Below, in pieces: positions 17,482 to 27,321 of a stretch of DNA of 64,000 nucleotides (positions within the stretch are counted from its first letter, which is position 1; each line of letters starts with the position of its first letter). This DNA is from JBFMFB01 sp040752115 (GTDB lineage Bacteria > Pseudomonadota > Gammaproteobacteria > Burkholderiales > Sulfuricellaceae): assembly GCA_040752115.1 (NCBI GenBank), contig JBFMFB010000001.1, forward strand, positions 62,001 through 126,000. The letters run 5' to 3'. A program made the position numbers and the translations under genes. A model generated the notes under the pieces. The model was given only the letters and a program-made list of their open reading frames with translations, had not been told where the DNA came from and made no database searches.

Positions 17482-17709
17482 TCAGGCGGGCAAGGCAACG
17501 AGCTGCTCCCGCGCCAAATCGGCGGCGTAGGCGATGCACGCCTGAATGGATTCACGGCTCAGCGAAGGATAGCTCGCCACGATCTCCTCCACCGACAAGC
17601 CGCTCGAAAGATTGTCCAGCACCACGGAAACCATGATGCGCGTCCCTTTGACGCAGGCCACGCCGTGGCAGATGGATGGATCGGTAGTCACGAAATTGCG
17701 CCAGTCCAT
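17482..17709 (-). CDS. DUF433 antitoxin candidate
   Basis: A 75-residue protein begun at 17709, where GGAGA precedes the ATG. DPSICHGVACVKGTRIMVSV and SVEEIVASYPSLSRESIQACIAYA are the DUF433 pattern, a winged-helix-like fold of antitoxins. It pairs with the DUF5615 gene downstream. It begins 77 bases after ruvA. Confidence 0.82.
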   Translation of the reverse strand: MDWRNFVTTDPSICHGVACVKGTRIMVSVVLDNLSSGLSVEEIVASYPSLSRESIQACIAYAADLAREQLVALPA

Positions 17710-17786
17710 AAGCGTTTCTCCATTTTTTCCGAGCTTCAGGCTCGCTTTCAACCACAAGAGCCTGCCCTGCACGCTTCTTTCACAAA

Positions 17787-18377
17787 TCAACGGGGTTTCG
17801 ACAACAGTTTCAACGCCTGGCGGATGCCGCTGGCGACTTCAAGATCAGGCGGCAACTGTTTGACGGCCCATTCGGCTTCGCGTTCGTTGTAACCCAGCGC
17901 CAGCAGGGCGTGGACAATGTCGCCGCCGGCCGGTGCCGGCTTGGCGCCACCAGTCAGGGCCGCGCCGCCCTCGCCGCCGGGCAGCTTGTCGCGCAGTTCC
18001 AGCAGCAGCCGCTCGGCGGTTTTCTTGCCGATGCCGGGGATCCTGGTGAGCCGCCCCACCTCTTGCGCCGCGACCGCCTGCGAGAGTTCCGCAACCGACA
18101 AACCGCTCAGGATGGACAACGCCAGCTTGGCGCCGACCCCGGTGATCTTGAGCAACTGGCGGAAGGCTTGGCGCTCGGTCTCGCTGCCGAAGCCGTACAG
18201 CAGGTGCGCGTCCTCGCGCACGATAAGCTGGGTATGGAGGGCGATTTTCTCGCCCACGGCGGGCAGGTTGTAGAACGTGCTCATCGGCACGTCCAGTTCG
18301 TAGCCCACGCCGCCCACGTCCACCAGCACCTGGGGGGGGTGTTTTTCCAGCAACGTGCCGCTGATTCTGCCGATCAC
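17787..18377 (-). CDS. ruvA: Holliday junction DNA-binding protein RuvA
   Basis: A 196-residue protein. GTG start at 18377 overlaps the ruvC stop (GTGA). The N-terminal OB fold (MIGRISGTLLEKHPPQVLVD), helix-hairpin-helix motifs (LLKITGVGAKLALSILSG; LTRIPGIGKKTAERLLLEL) and the flexible linker plus C-terminal RuvB-contact domain are all present. Normal length. Confidence 0.96.
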   Translation of the reverse strand: MIGRISGTLLEKHPPQVLVDVGGVGYELDVPMSTFYNLPAVGEKIALHTQLIVREDAHLLYGFGSETERQAFRQLLKITGVGAKLALSILSGLSVAELSQAVAAQEVGRLTRIPGIGKKTAERLLLELRDKLPGGEGGAALTGGAKPAPAGGDIVHALLALGYNEREAEWAVKQLPPDLEVASGIRQALKLLSKPR

Positions 18378-18904
18378 TTGATGAGCCTCCCGTTCCTGAC
18401 GCGATAACCGGCCGTCGCCAGCCTGCCCAGCCCCTGCCCGCCGTGGGCATGGCAGATGGCGCAGGCCAGCGCGTCGGCCGCATCGGCCTGGGGATCGCCG
18501 GCTAGGTTCAGCAGCCGCCGCACCATTTCCTGCACCTGCCCTTTTTCCGCATGGCCGTTGCCGACCACCGCCTGCTTGACCTGCAGCGCGGTATATTCCG
18601 AAACCGGCAAGTCTTTCAGGATCGCCGCGCACATCGCGGCCCCGCGCGCCTGCCCGAGCAGCAGCGTGGACTGCGGGTTGACATTGACGAACACTTTTTC
18701 GACCGCCGCCTGCTGCGGTTGATAGGTCGCGATCACTTCGCCCAGGCCGTCGAGAATGGTCTTCAGGCGCGGCGCCAGATCGTCGCCCTGCGAGCGGATG
18801 CAGCCGCTGGCGACGTAGGTCAGCTTCTGCCCGACGGCTTCGATGACCCCAAAACCCGTTACCCTCAACCCAGGGTCGATACCGAGGATTCTAACGGACG
18901 TCAC
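18374..18904 (-). CDS. ruvC: Holliday junction resolvase RuvC
   Basis: A resolvase of about 176 residues. RILGIDPGLRVTGFG carries the first catalytic Asp; EKVFVNVNPQSTLLLGQARG and DAADALACAICHAHG carry the remaining acidic residues. The likely start is GTG at 18904, which overlaps by four bases the stop of an upstream mini-ORF that repeats the RuvC N-terminus; an in-frame ATG at 18922 is an alternative. Neither has a good ribosome site of its own, supporting coupling. Confidence 0.93.
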   Translation of the reverse strand: MTSVRILGIDPGLRVTGFGVIEAVGQKLTYVASGCIRSQGDDLAPRLKTILDGLGEVIATYQPQQAAVEKVFVNVNPQSTLLLGQARGAAMCAAILKDLPVSEYTALQVKQAVVGNGHAEKGQVQEMVRRLLNLAGDPQADAADALACAICHAHGGQGLGRLATAGYRVRNGRLIK

Positions 18905-18935
18905 TGGGCGACACTCTGGCATTGGTAACGGGTTT
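18852..18935. repeat. 12-bp inverted repeat around the ruvC start
   Basis: AAACCCGTTACC (18852-18863, inside ruvC) and GGTAACGGGTTT (18924-18935, upstream of it) are perfect inverted copies. In the mRNA they could pair and enclose the ruvC start codon. A shorter AACCTG/CAGGTT palindrome lies just beyond at about 18947-18964. Confidence 0.6.
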
Positions 18936-19020
18936 CAGTGCAGGCTAACCTGCGCCAGCAGGTTACGCCGGAGCTAAACCCTGTTACCCTCAACCCTGGG
19001 TCGATGCCAAGGATTCGCAC
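18901..19020 (-). pseudogene. Duplicated ruvC 5' end forming an upstream mini-ORF
   Basis: A 39-codon frame starts at GTG (19020) behind GGAGGG and reads VRILGIDPGLRVTGF, identical in protein to the start of RuvC, then diverges (SSGVTCWRRLACTETR...) and stops at 18901-18903. The 45-base duplicated stretch differs from the real ruvC copy at several positions, all silent. The stop overlaps the ruvC GTG (GTGA). It may be the ancestral ruvC start left by an insertion or recombination, now acting as a coupled leader. Confidence 0.7.
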
Positions 19021-19046
19021 GCTCCCTCCTGCGGCCGGCAGGCGCC

Positions 19047-19772
19047 TTACTCCTCGATCACCGCCGAGGTATACACATCCTGCACATCGTCCAGGCTTTC
19101 CAGCGCGTCGAGCAGCTTTTGCATCTTGACGGCATCGTCGCCCTTGAGCACGGTTTCGTTGTCGGGCTTCATGGTGACTTCCGCCATTTCCGGTTTGAAG
19201 CCGGCTTTTTCCAGCCCTTCCTTGACCGCCATGAAATCGTGCGGGCCGGTGATCACCTCGATACTGCCGTCGTCGTTGGTGACCACATCCTCGGCGCCGG
19301 CCTCCAGCGCCGCTTCCATCAGCGCATCCTCGTCGGTGCCGGGAGCAAATACAAGCTGCCCGCAATGCTTGAACATGAAGGCCACCGAGCCGTCGGTGCC
19401 GAGATTGCCGCCGTGCTTGGAAAAGGCGTGGCGCACGTCGGCGACGGTGCGGGTGCGGTTGTCGGTGAGGCAGTCCACCATCACCGCCGCGCCGCCGATG
19501 CCGTAGCCTTCGTAGCGCAGCTCCTCGTAGTTCACCCCTTCCAGCTCGCCGGTGCCGCGCTTGATGGCGCGCTCGATGTTGTCGGCCGGCATGTTCTCTT
19601 CCTTGGCCTTGTCCACCGCCAGGCGCAGCCGGGGATTGAAGTTGGGGTCGCCGCCGCCGAGCTTGGCCGCGACGGTGATCTCCTTGATCAGCCGCGTGAA
19701 AATCTTGCCGCGCTTGGCGTCAGCGCGTTCCTTCTTGTGCTTGATGTTCGCCCATTTGCTGTGACCAGCCAT
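19047..19772 (-). CDS. yebC: YebC/PmpR-family regulatory or translation factor
   Basis: A 241-residue cytoplasmic protein with the family N-terminus MAGHSKWANIKHKKERADAK and IERAIKRGTGELEG; three-domain layout and length are normal. YebC-family proteins act as DNA-binding regulators or help translate polyproline stretches. It lies upstream of ruvC, a common neighbourhood. Confidence 0.95.
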   Translation of the reverse strand: MAGHSKWANIKHKKERADAKRGKIFTRLIKEITVAAKLGGGDPNFNPRLRLAVDKAKEENMPADNIERAIKRGTGELEGVNYEELRYEGYGIGGAAVMVDCLTDNRTRTVADVRHAFSKHGGNLGTDGSVAFMFKHCGQLVFAPGTDEDALMEAALEAGAEDVVTNDDGSIEVITGPHDFMAVKEGLEKAGFKPEMAEVTMKPDNETVLKGDDAVKMQKLLDALESLDDVQDVYTSAVIEE

Positions 19773-19846
19773 GTCTTCCTCAAAACTCGAATCGGTAAAA
19801 AGTGGAATGGTACCATCGCGGCAAAACGCGGGAAATGCCGCAACAC

Positions 19847-21514
19847 TCAAAGCTTGCGGAACAAGCGGAAGCGTTCGGAGCGATCGCCGAGCCGGCCGCC
19901 TTCCCAGATTTTTTGCCAGCCGGGTCCGGTGTTTTCCTCCGCCGCCCCGCCCTGCATCAGCAGCAGGTCGCAGTCTTCCCGTTTCGCGCCGGCCTCCACC
20001 CGCTTGGTGAGAATGCCGCCGAAGTAATCGAGCATTCCGCGCTGCGGCTCGCCCAGCCTGACGCTCGCCACGCAGGTATAGCGCGCCGGCATCGCCTGGC
20101 GCATGGAAACGACCATGGCGCGGTAGCTCTTGCCCGCATCGAGCCAGGGCAGCAACAGGGTGCCGGAGAGCCCCCACATCAGCGTCAGCCCCAGCGCCCA
20201 GGTGGTAAGCGCGCGCAGGTTGCTGCGCGGCATGCGGATCACCACGGCCAGCCAGACCAGGGTATAGGCGACCGCCGCGACAAGCGCGAACCACTGGAAC
20301 GGCGCAACATAGCCCGGCTGAAGCTCGGCAGCCCGCTCCGCCAGCCCTGCCGGATGGCCGGTCATCAGGGCGAGCCACGCCGCCCACAGCACCGCCGCGA
20401 TCAGACCGAAGGTCGTCACACCGAACCAGTCGAGCGCCCGCGCTGCGCCGCGGCGCAGGTTGTCCACCGACGCGGTAGCGAGCAGAGACAAGGGCAGCAG
20501 GAACGGCAGGGCATAGACGTCGCGAGCATCCGACGCCGTACTCAGCACCGCCAGCATGACCAGAAACGCGATCAGTGGCAATTGCACGGCCGGCGCGCGC
20601 AAGCCGTTCAGCCCGCCGCGCCACAGCACCCACAGCGCCAGCGGCAGCGCCGGCCAAGCGAACCACGGCAGGGTCTTGAAGTAGTAGCCGGTTTCGTTGT
20701 CCGCACCGAGGTGGGCGAACCCCGCATAGCGCCCGAAGTTGTTGACCCAGAACCACTCCCGGAACAGCGCCGGGGAGCGCTGGTACAGCGCATAGGGCCA
20801 CACTGCAAGCCACGGCAGCGCCACCAGCAAGGCGATGCCGAGCGCCCCGGCGTAGCCGCGGCTGCGCCACGCCCGGCAGAACAGCGGCAGCAGCAGTGCG
20901 GTAATGCCGAGGATGCAGGGGCCGAGCAGGCCTTTCGCCATGAAGGAAATGCCGACACCGGTGCCGAGGATTATCCCTCCCGCCAGCGGCGTGCGCCGGG
21001 CCAGCGCCAGCCCGTAGATCGCGACGGCGAACCCGGCCAGCAGCCCCACGTCGGTGATCAATTGATGGGTGCGCACCACTAGGCCCAGGCAGCCGATCAT
21101 GACCAGCGCCGTGATCCGGCCGTAGCCTTTGCCCCACAGTTCCCGCCCCGCGAGGCCCGAAAAGATCAGGGCGAGGGAAATGCCGAAGCCGCTGGCAAGC
21201 CGCGCGCCGTCGTGCAGCGGCAGCCAGGGCGAAAACAGGCGCGCGAAGGCCGCCGCGGCAAGATAGAACAGCGGCGGCTTCTCCATGAAGGGCTCGCCCG
21301 CCAGCGTGGGTACCACCCAATCGCCGCCCTTGAGAATGCTCCAGACCAGCCCGAAGCTGTAGGCCTCGTCCGGCTTCCACGGGTCGTGGCCGACGAGACC
21401 CGGCAGGATCCAGGCGATGCAGAGCAGGACGACCAGCGCCAGACTGATTGCCGGCGCCTGTCCGGCGCCGGGAAAAGCCGGGCCAAAACGCGATGTATTG
21501 TCGTTCAACCGCAC
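19847..21514 (-). CDS. ArnT-like GT39 membrane glycosyltransferase
   Basis: An integral membrane protein of about 555 residues with a dozen hydrophobic segments. The early motif HDPWKPDEAYSFGLVWSIL carries the acidic pair of GT39/GT83 lipid-linked sugar transferases, followed by EPFMEKPPLFYLAAAAF, as in ArnT/undecaprenyl-sugar transferases. It would transfer a sugar from a polyprenyl carrier to an envelope acceptor such as lipid A; donor and acceptor are unknown. GTG at 21514 is the best start available, since the rpmE terminator lies just upstream; no strong ribosome site is visible. Confidence 0.8.
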   Translation of the reverse strand: MRLNDNTSRFGPAFPGAGQAPAISLALVVLLCIAWILPGLVGHDPWKPDEAYSFGLVWSILKGGDWVVPTLAGEPFMEKPPLFYLAAAAFARLFSPWLPLHDGARLASGFGISLALIFSGLAGRELWGKGYGRITALVMIGCLGLVVRTHQLITDVGLLAGFAVAIYGLALARRTPLAGGIILGTGVGISFMAKGLLGPCILGITALLLPLFCRAWRSRGYAGALGIALLVALPWLAVWPYALYQRSPALFREWFWVNNFGRYAGFAHLGADNETGYYFKTLPWFAWPALPLALWVLWRGGLNGLRAPAVQLPLIAFLVMLAVLSTASDARDVYALPFLLPLSLLATASVDNLRRGAARALDWFGVTTFGLIAAVLWAAWLALMTGHPAGLAERAAELQPGYVAPFQWFALVAAVAYTLVWLAVVIRMPRSNLRALTTWALGLTLMWGLSGTLLLPWLDAGKSYRAMVVSMRQAMPARYTCVASVRLGEPQRGMLDYFGGILTKRVEAGAKREDCDLLLMQGGAAEENTGPGWQKIWEGGRLGDRSERFRLFRKL

Positions 21515-21571
21515 GATAGCCAGATAGTGTCCAGGTGGTGGTATTGTAGCGGCAGGCGCCACGCCTGCAAC

Positions 21572-21597
21572 AAAAAAGGCAGCCCGCAAGCTGCCTT
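21572..21597 (-). terminator. Rho-independent terminator of rpmE
   Basis: AAGGCAGC (21577-21584) and GCTGCCTT (21590-21597) form an 8-bp stem; on the minus strand it is followed by a run of T. It lies about 30 bases after the rpmE stop. Confidence 0.85.
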
Positions 21598-21626
21598 TCC
21601 GTATTTCCGTTGCCGCCCGCGGCAAA

Positions 21627-21830
21627 TTACTTCATGCCGTATTTCTGGCGGAACTTCTCTACCCGTCCGGCGGTGTCCACGATCTTCTGCTTGCCGGTGT
21701 AGAAAGGATGGCACGAAGAACAAACTTCGATATGCAGATCCTTGCCCAGAGTGGAGCGGGTCTTGAAGCTAGCGCCGCAGCTGCAGGCCACGTTGATTTC
21801 GCTGTAGTTCGGGTGAATTTCCGGTTTCAT
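21627..21830 (-). CDS. rpmE: 50S ribosomal protein L31 (zinc-binding form)
   Basis: A 67-residue protein. NVACSCGASF and VCSSCHPFYTGKQKIVDTAG carry the four zinc-ligand cysteines, so this is the zinc-containing L31 paralogue. Own terminator downstream. Confidence 0.97.
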   Translation of the reverse strand: MKPEIHPNYSEINVACSCGASFKTRSTLGKDLHIEVCSSCHPFYTGKQKIVDTAGRVEKFRQKYGMK

Positions 21831-21982
21831 GGCTTTTAAGTCCTTGAGAATCTTGCGGCCATTCGGCCAGACCGCGCTTTAACAAAGCGGGGAATTATGC
21901 AGGAAACTTCGAAATTTGGCAAGCAACCCCTCCCCCACCCCGGAGCAGCCGCGGCGGAGAGCGGCCGGCAGACCTGGAAGCT

Positions 21983-23242
<1,260 letters not shown>

Positions 23243-23405
23243 AAGCGAATAGCTCTTGAGATATTGGGAAGGAGAAAGGAACAAAAAGGCGTTTCGGGAA
23301 AGGGTAGAACCGGGAAGGGTTGACGCCTGGACCTGCTTGGCAAGCACTCACATGCGCAAGCGCTTGCCGGATGAGGAGGCGATTACTGCGGCAAGGGTAA
23401 CGGCT

Positions 23406-23732
23406 TTAGATATTGCTGTCAATAAAAGCCGTGAGCTGAGACTTGGACAGCGCGCCGACCTTGGTGGCCTCGACGTTGCCGTTCTTGAAAATCATCAGCG
23501 TCGGGATGCCGCGGATGCCATATTTCGGCGGCGTGGCCTGATTTTCGTCGATGTTGAGCTTGGCGATCTTGATGCGACCGGCGTACTCCTGCGCAACTTC
23601 ATCCAGAACCGGCGCAATCATCTTGCAGGGGCCGCACCAGTCCGCCCAGTAATCAACCAGCACGGGCACTGGCGACTGCAAAACCTCCTGCTCGAAGGTG
23701 TCGTCGCTGATGTAATGGATGTGTTCGCTCAT
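23406..23732 (-). CDS. trxA: Thioredoxin
   Basis: A 108-residue thioredoxin with the active site WADWCGPCKM and the cis-proline loop RGIPTLMIF. General cytoplasmic disulfide reductant. Start 23732 has a GAGG site; an upstream in-frame start is less likely. Confidence 0.97.
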   Translation of the reverse strand: MSEHIHYISDDTFEQEVLQSPVPVLVDYWADWCGPCKMIAPVLDEVAQEYAGRIKIAKLNIDENQATPPKYGIRGIPTLMIFKNGNVEATKVGALSKSQLTAFIDSNI

Positions 23733-23847
23733 GGAATCCTCGCAATGACGTGACAAAAATCGGGTATTTTGGGTACCGCGGAATGCGGTGGCTAAATGAA
23801 AAATTAGCCGCTATCCTAACCAAAAAAAATGGACAAGGGAAGCACTC

Positions 23848-24174
23848 GTGCTGTTTCTGAAAATATTCCTGAGCGTAGCGGTGCTGCTGGCGGCGGTCGA
23901 GACAGCCAAGCGCTCGACGTTCTGGGGCGCGCTGATCGTCGCCTTGCCGCTGACTTCCATGCTGGCCATGCTGTGGCTGTATTGGGACACCCGCGATGCG
24001 GCAAGAGTCAGCGCATTCGCCCGCGATATTTTCTATCTCATCCCGCCGTCGCTGCTGTTCTTCCTGCCGTTCCTCGCCGAACCGCGCAGCCACTGGCCGT
24101 TCTGGCTGAATTTCGTTCTCGGCCTGGCGCTTCTGGCGGGCGGGGTGGCGGCGCTGAAGTTTCTGCTAAAATGA
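23848..24174 (+). CDS. DUF3147-like small membrane protein
   Basis: A 108-residue protein with four hydrophobic helices; VETAKRSTFWGALIVALPLTS matches the DUF3147 pattern. GTG start with AAGGGA upstream. Divergent from trxA, upstream of fdxA. Function unknown. Confidence 0.65.
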   Translation: MLFLKIFLSVAVLLAAVETAKRSTFWGALIVALPLTSMLAMLWLYWDTRDAARVSAFARDIFYLIPPSLLFFLPFLAEPRSHWPFWLNFVLGLALLAGGVAALKFLLK

Positions 24175-24242
24175 AACTTTGAAATCGCCGCAAAACTCCA
24201 ACCTCAGCCGCCCGCAGATAATCCCAACACCAAGGAACTGAC

Positions 24243-24566
24243 ATGACCTACGTTGTCACCGAAGCCTGCATCAAATGCAAATATACCGATTGCGTCGAAG
24301 TCTGCCCGGTGGACTGCTTCCGCGAGGGCCCCAACTTTCTGGCCATCGATCCCGACGAATGCATCGACTGCACGCTGTGCGTCGCGGAATGCCCGGTGGA
24401 GGCGATTTACGCGGACGACGACGTGCCCTCCGAGCAGAAGCAGTTCATCCAGCTCAACGCCGAACTGGCCAAGATCTGGAAGCCGATCACCGCGCGCAGG
24501 GAACCGCTGCCCGATGCCGAGGAATGGGCCGACGTCGGGGACAAAGCCAAATACCTGGAGCGGTAG
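24243..24566 (+). CDS. fdxA: 7Fe-type ferredoxin FdxA
   Basis: A 107-residue ferredoxin. Cysteine groups CIKCKYTDCVEVCPVDC and CIDCTLCVAECPVEA bind the 3Fe-4S and 4Fe-4S clusters of the Azotobacter-type family, with the usual C-terminal tail. Low-potential electron carrier; partner unknown. The next gene may begin inside its 3' end. Confidence 0.95.
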   Translation: MTYVVTEACIKCKYTDCVEVCPVDCFREGPNFLAIDPDECIDCTLCVAECPVEAIYADDDVPSEQKQFIQLNAELAKIWKPITARREPLPDAEEWADVGDKAKYLER

Positions 24567-27261
24567 CGCCCTGATCGAAGCCGCCGCCGGGGAGATCGTC
24601 GCGCGGCACCGCGCCGCTCTGCCCAACCTCGCCCATCTCACCATCCTGGTGCCCAACCTGCACGCGGCTGCCCCTCTGGGGCAGGCGCTGTGTCGCGCCG
24701 CGGGCGTTTCCACCCTGCTGCTGCCCCGCGTCACCACCCTGAAAAATCTGACCGACACCGCCGGCGGCCCCGAGGCCCTGCCCGACAGCCGCCGCCAGGC
24801 CATGCTCTATCAGGCGCTGCGCGGCAAGAACTGGTTTCGCGAAGCCGACCTGTGGCACATCAGCGCCGAACTGGCGCGCCTGTTCGACGAACTGACCCGG
24901 TCTCTGACGCAGCTTCCCGCCTCCGCCGAAGATTTTGCCGCCCTCCTGGAACAAGCCTACCAGGCCCGCTCCGGCGCCTCGCTGCAATTCGAGGCCAGGC
25001 TGGTGCACGAATTGTGGCATGCCATGAACGCCGGCACGGAAGGCAGCATGGACGGCGCCGCGCTTTATCACCTGCAGCTGATGCAACTGGCGCGCACAGC
25101 CGATGCGCCGCTGTACGCCATCGGCCTCGCCGATCTTTCCCCGGTGGAGACGGCATTCCTGGAAGCCTATGCCGAGCTGCAGCCGGTGCGCCTGTTCCAT
25201 TCCGTCGACGCGGAAACGGAAGATGCCCTGCCGGCGCTGCTGCAGGCGGCGTGGGATGCAAGCGAAGCAGGCGACATCCGCAGCCGTGCCATAGCCTTCC
25301 GTTCGCAGCACGCCGTCAGCCCGCTGCGGGATCGGATTGCCCTGTTCGGCGCGCACGGCCTGGAGCAGGAAGCGCAGGCCGTGGCCGCGAAGATCTGCCG
25401 CTGGCTCGCGGCGGGCAAATCCGAAATCGCCGTGATCGTGCAGGACCGGCTGGTCGCCCGCCGTGCGCGCGCCCTGCTGGAGCGCTATGGGGTGCTGGTG
25501 GACGACGAGACCGGCTGGACCTTCTCCACCACCAGCGCCAGCACCGTCGTCATGCGCTGGCTGGATGCGCTGGGCAGCCGTTTTCACCACCTCGACCTGC
25601 TGGATCTGCTCAAATCGCCTTTCGTATTCGCCGATCTGGGCGCGGCCGAGCGCAAGCGTGCGGTATACCGTCTGGAGCAATTGATCCGCAGCCGCGGCGT
25701 GGTCTCGCACCTTCCCCGCTACCTGGAACTGGCGAAAGAAGAAGCCGAGGCTGCCGTTCTCCTGCGGCGGCTGGACCAGGCGCAGGCCGCGCTCGGGCGC
25801 AAATCCAGACCGCTTTCGGCATGGCTGCAAAGCCTGCTCGACAGCCTGGAAATCATCGGCGTCACGCAAGGACTGGCCGCCGATATCGCCGGCCAGCAGC
25901 TGCTGCGGCTTCTCGGCCGGCTGCAAGGCGAGCTTGCCCCGGAAAAGGCCGGCCACTCCCAGCGCGAATGGCGGCAATGGCTCAACCAGCAGCTGGAAGC
26001 CGCGACTTTCCGCGACGAGACGATCGAAAGCCCGGTCGTCTTCACCCATCTCGCCGCCTGCCGCCTGCGCCGGTTCGACGCCGTGGCAATCGCCGGCGCG
26101 GACGCCGCGCATCTGCCGGGGCAAGACCGGGAAAGCGTATTCTTCAACCAGTCGGTGCGGGCGCAGCTCGGGCTGGCGACCCACGCGGCCGCGCTGCGGA
26201 TTTTCCGGCAGGACCTCGGCCAGCTGCTCGCCTCCTGCAACGAAATCTGGATAAGCTGGCAAGCCCGGAAAAACGCCGAGCCCAACCTGCTCAGCCCGTG
26301 GTTCGAGCGCCTCGACACCTTTCACGAGCTGGCCTACGGCGCCGGCCTGAGCGCACACCCTCTCCCGCCGGCCCTCCCCGCGGCCCGGCCGGAACAGGAT
26401 GAAGTCGGCGCCCGCTTCGCGGCAAATCAAAGCCAACCCAGACCATCGCTGCCGGAAGAGCGGGTGCCGCAGGAAATTTCCGCCAGCGGCTACAATAGCC
26501 TGGTGGCCTGCCCCTACCAGTATTTCGCCCGCCACGCACTGCGCCTGAACGAGCTGGACGAGGTGCGGCCGGCGCTGGAAAAACGGGATTACGGCGAATA
26601 CGTCCACCTCATCCTGCAGCGCTTCCACCAGCGCCACCCGGTTCTCGCCGGCCTCGACCCGGAGCGCTTGACGCAGGACCTACAGGCGATCAGCGACGAA
26701 GTCTTCGCACGCGCCATCGAAGCCGACTACCTCAGCCACGCCTGGGCGTGGCGCTGGTCGGCGCGCATCCCCGCCTACATCGAATGGCAGCTGGCGAGGG
26801 AAGCGGAAGGCTGGCGCTGGAACGAAGGCGAGCTGTGGAAAACCCTTGCCATCCCGCTTGAAGGCGAGCGCACGCTAACGCTGAAGGGCCGCCTGGACAG
26901 GGTGGATACGGCAGAGACCGGGCAGGGAACCGTCCACGCGGTGCTCGACTACAAGACCCAGAGCCGGGAAAGCTTACGAAAAAAACTGGAACCGCCGGGC
27001 GAGGACGTTCAACTGGCGGTGTACGCGCTGCTGCTGGGCAAGCCGCCGGCCGAAGCGGCATTTGTCGCCCTGGACGGCGACGAAGTGCGCAAGGTGGCAC
27101 CGGCCGAAGATATCGCCGACCTCAGCCAGGCCGCGCTCGCGCGACTGAGGGAGCTGTTCGGCCACCTCCATCGCGGCGCCCCAATGCCGGCACAAGGCAC
27201 CGCAGAAGTATGCGCATACTGCGAAATGCGCGGACTGTGCCGCAAGGATTATTGGGGCTAA
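24514..27261 (+). CDS. AddB/RecB-like PD-(D/E)XK nuclease with Fe-S cysteines
   Basis: A large protein (915 residues from the ATG at 24514). The N-terminal two thirds resemble an inactivated UvrD/AddB helicase lineage. The C-terminal region has SGYNSLVACPYQYFARHALRLNEL, a nuclease core with HAVLDYKTQS (D-x-K) and a final CAYCEMRGLC. The early Cys plus the C-x2-C-x5-C end match the iron-sulfur staple of AddB-type nucleases. No AddA-type partner is in the window. The start is uncertain: 24514 overlaps fdxA by 53 bases and has AGGGA upstream; a non-ATG start near 24571 is possible. Confidence 0.8.
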   Translation: MPRNGPTSGTKPNTWSGSALIEAAAGEIVARHRAALPNLAHLTILVPNLHAAAPLGQALCRAAGVSTLLLPRVTTLKNLTDTAGGPEALPDSRRQAMLYQALRGKNWFREADLWHISAELARLFDELTRSLTQLPASAEDFAALLEQAYQARSGASLQFEARLVHELWHAMNAGTEGSMDGAALYHLQLMQLARTADAPLYAIGLADLSPVETAFLEAYAELQPVRLFHSVDAETEDALPALLQAAWDASEAGDIRSRAIAFRSQHAVSPLRDRIALFGAHGLEQEAQAVAAKICRWLAAGKSEIAVIVQDRLVARRARALLERYGVLVDDETGWTFSTTSASTVVMRWLDALGSRFHHLDLLDLLKSPFVFADLGAAERKRAVYRLEQLIRSRGVVSHLPRYLELAKEEAEAAVLLRRLDQAQAALGRKSRPLSAWLQSLLDSLEIIGVTQGLAADIAGQQLLRLLGRLQGELAPEKAGHSQREWRQWLNQQLEAATFRDETIESPVVFTHLAACRLRRFDAVAIAGADAAHLPGQDRESVFFNQSVRAQLGLATHAAALRIFRQDLGQLLASCNEIWISWQARKNAEPNLLSPWFERLDTFHELAYGAGLSAHPLPPALPAARPEQDEVGARFAANQSQPRPSLPEERVPQEISASGYNSLVACPYQYFARHALRLNELDEVRPALEKRDYGEYVHLILQRFHQRHPVLAGLDPERLTQDLQAISDEVFARAIEADYLSHAWAWRWSARIPAYIEWQLAREAEGWRWNEGELWKTLAIPLEGERTLTLKGRLDRVDTAETGQGTVHAVLDYKTQSRESLRKKLEPPGEDVQLAVYALLLGKPPAEAAFVALDGDEVRKVAPAEDIADLSQAALARLRELFGHLHRGAPMPAQGTAEVCAYCEMRGLCRKDYWG

Positions 27262-27321
27262 GCGCCCATTTCAGTGGACCTCGCGCCAAGCCCTTCCCCT
27301 TTCTCCGATTGATCCGGACTT

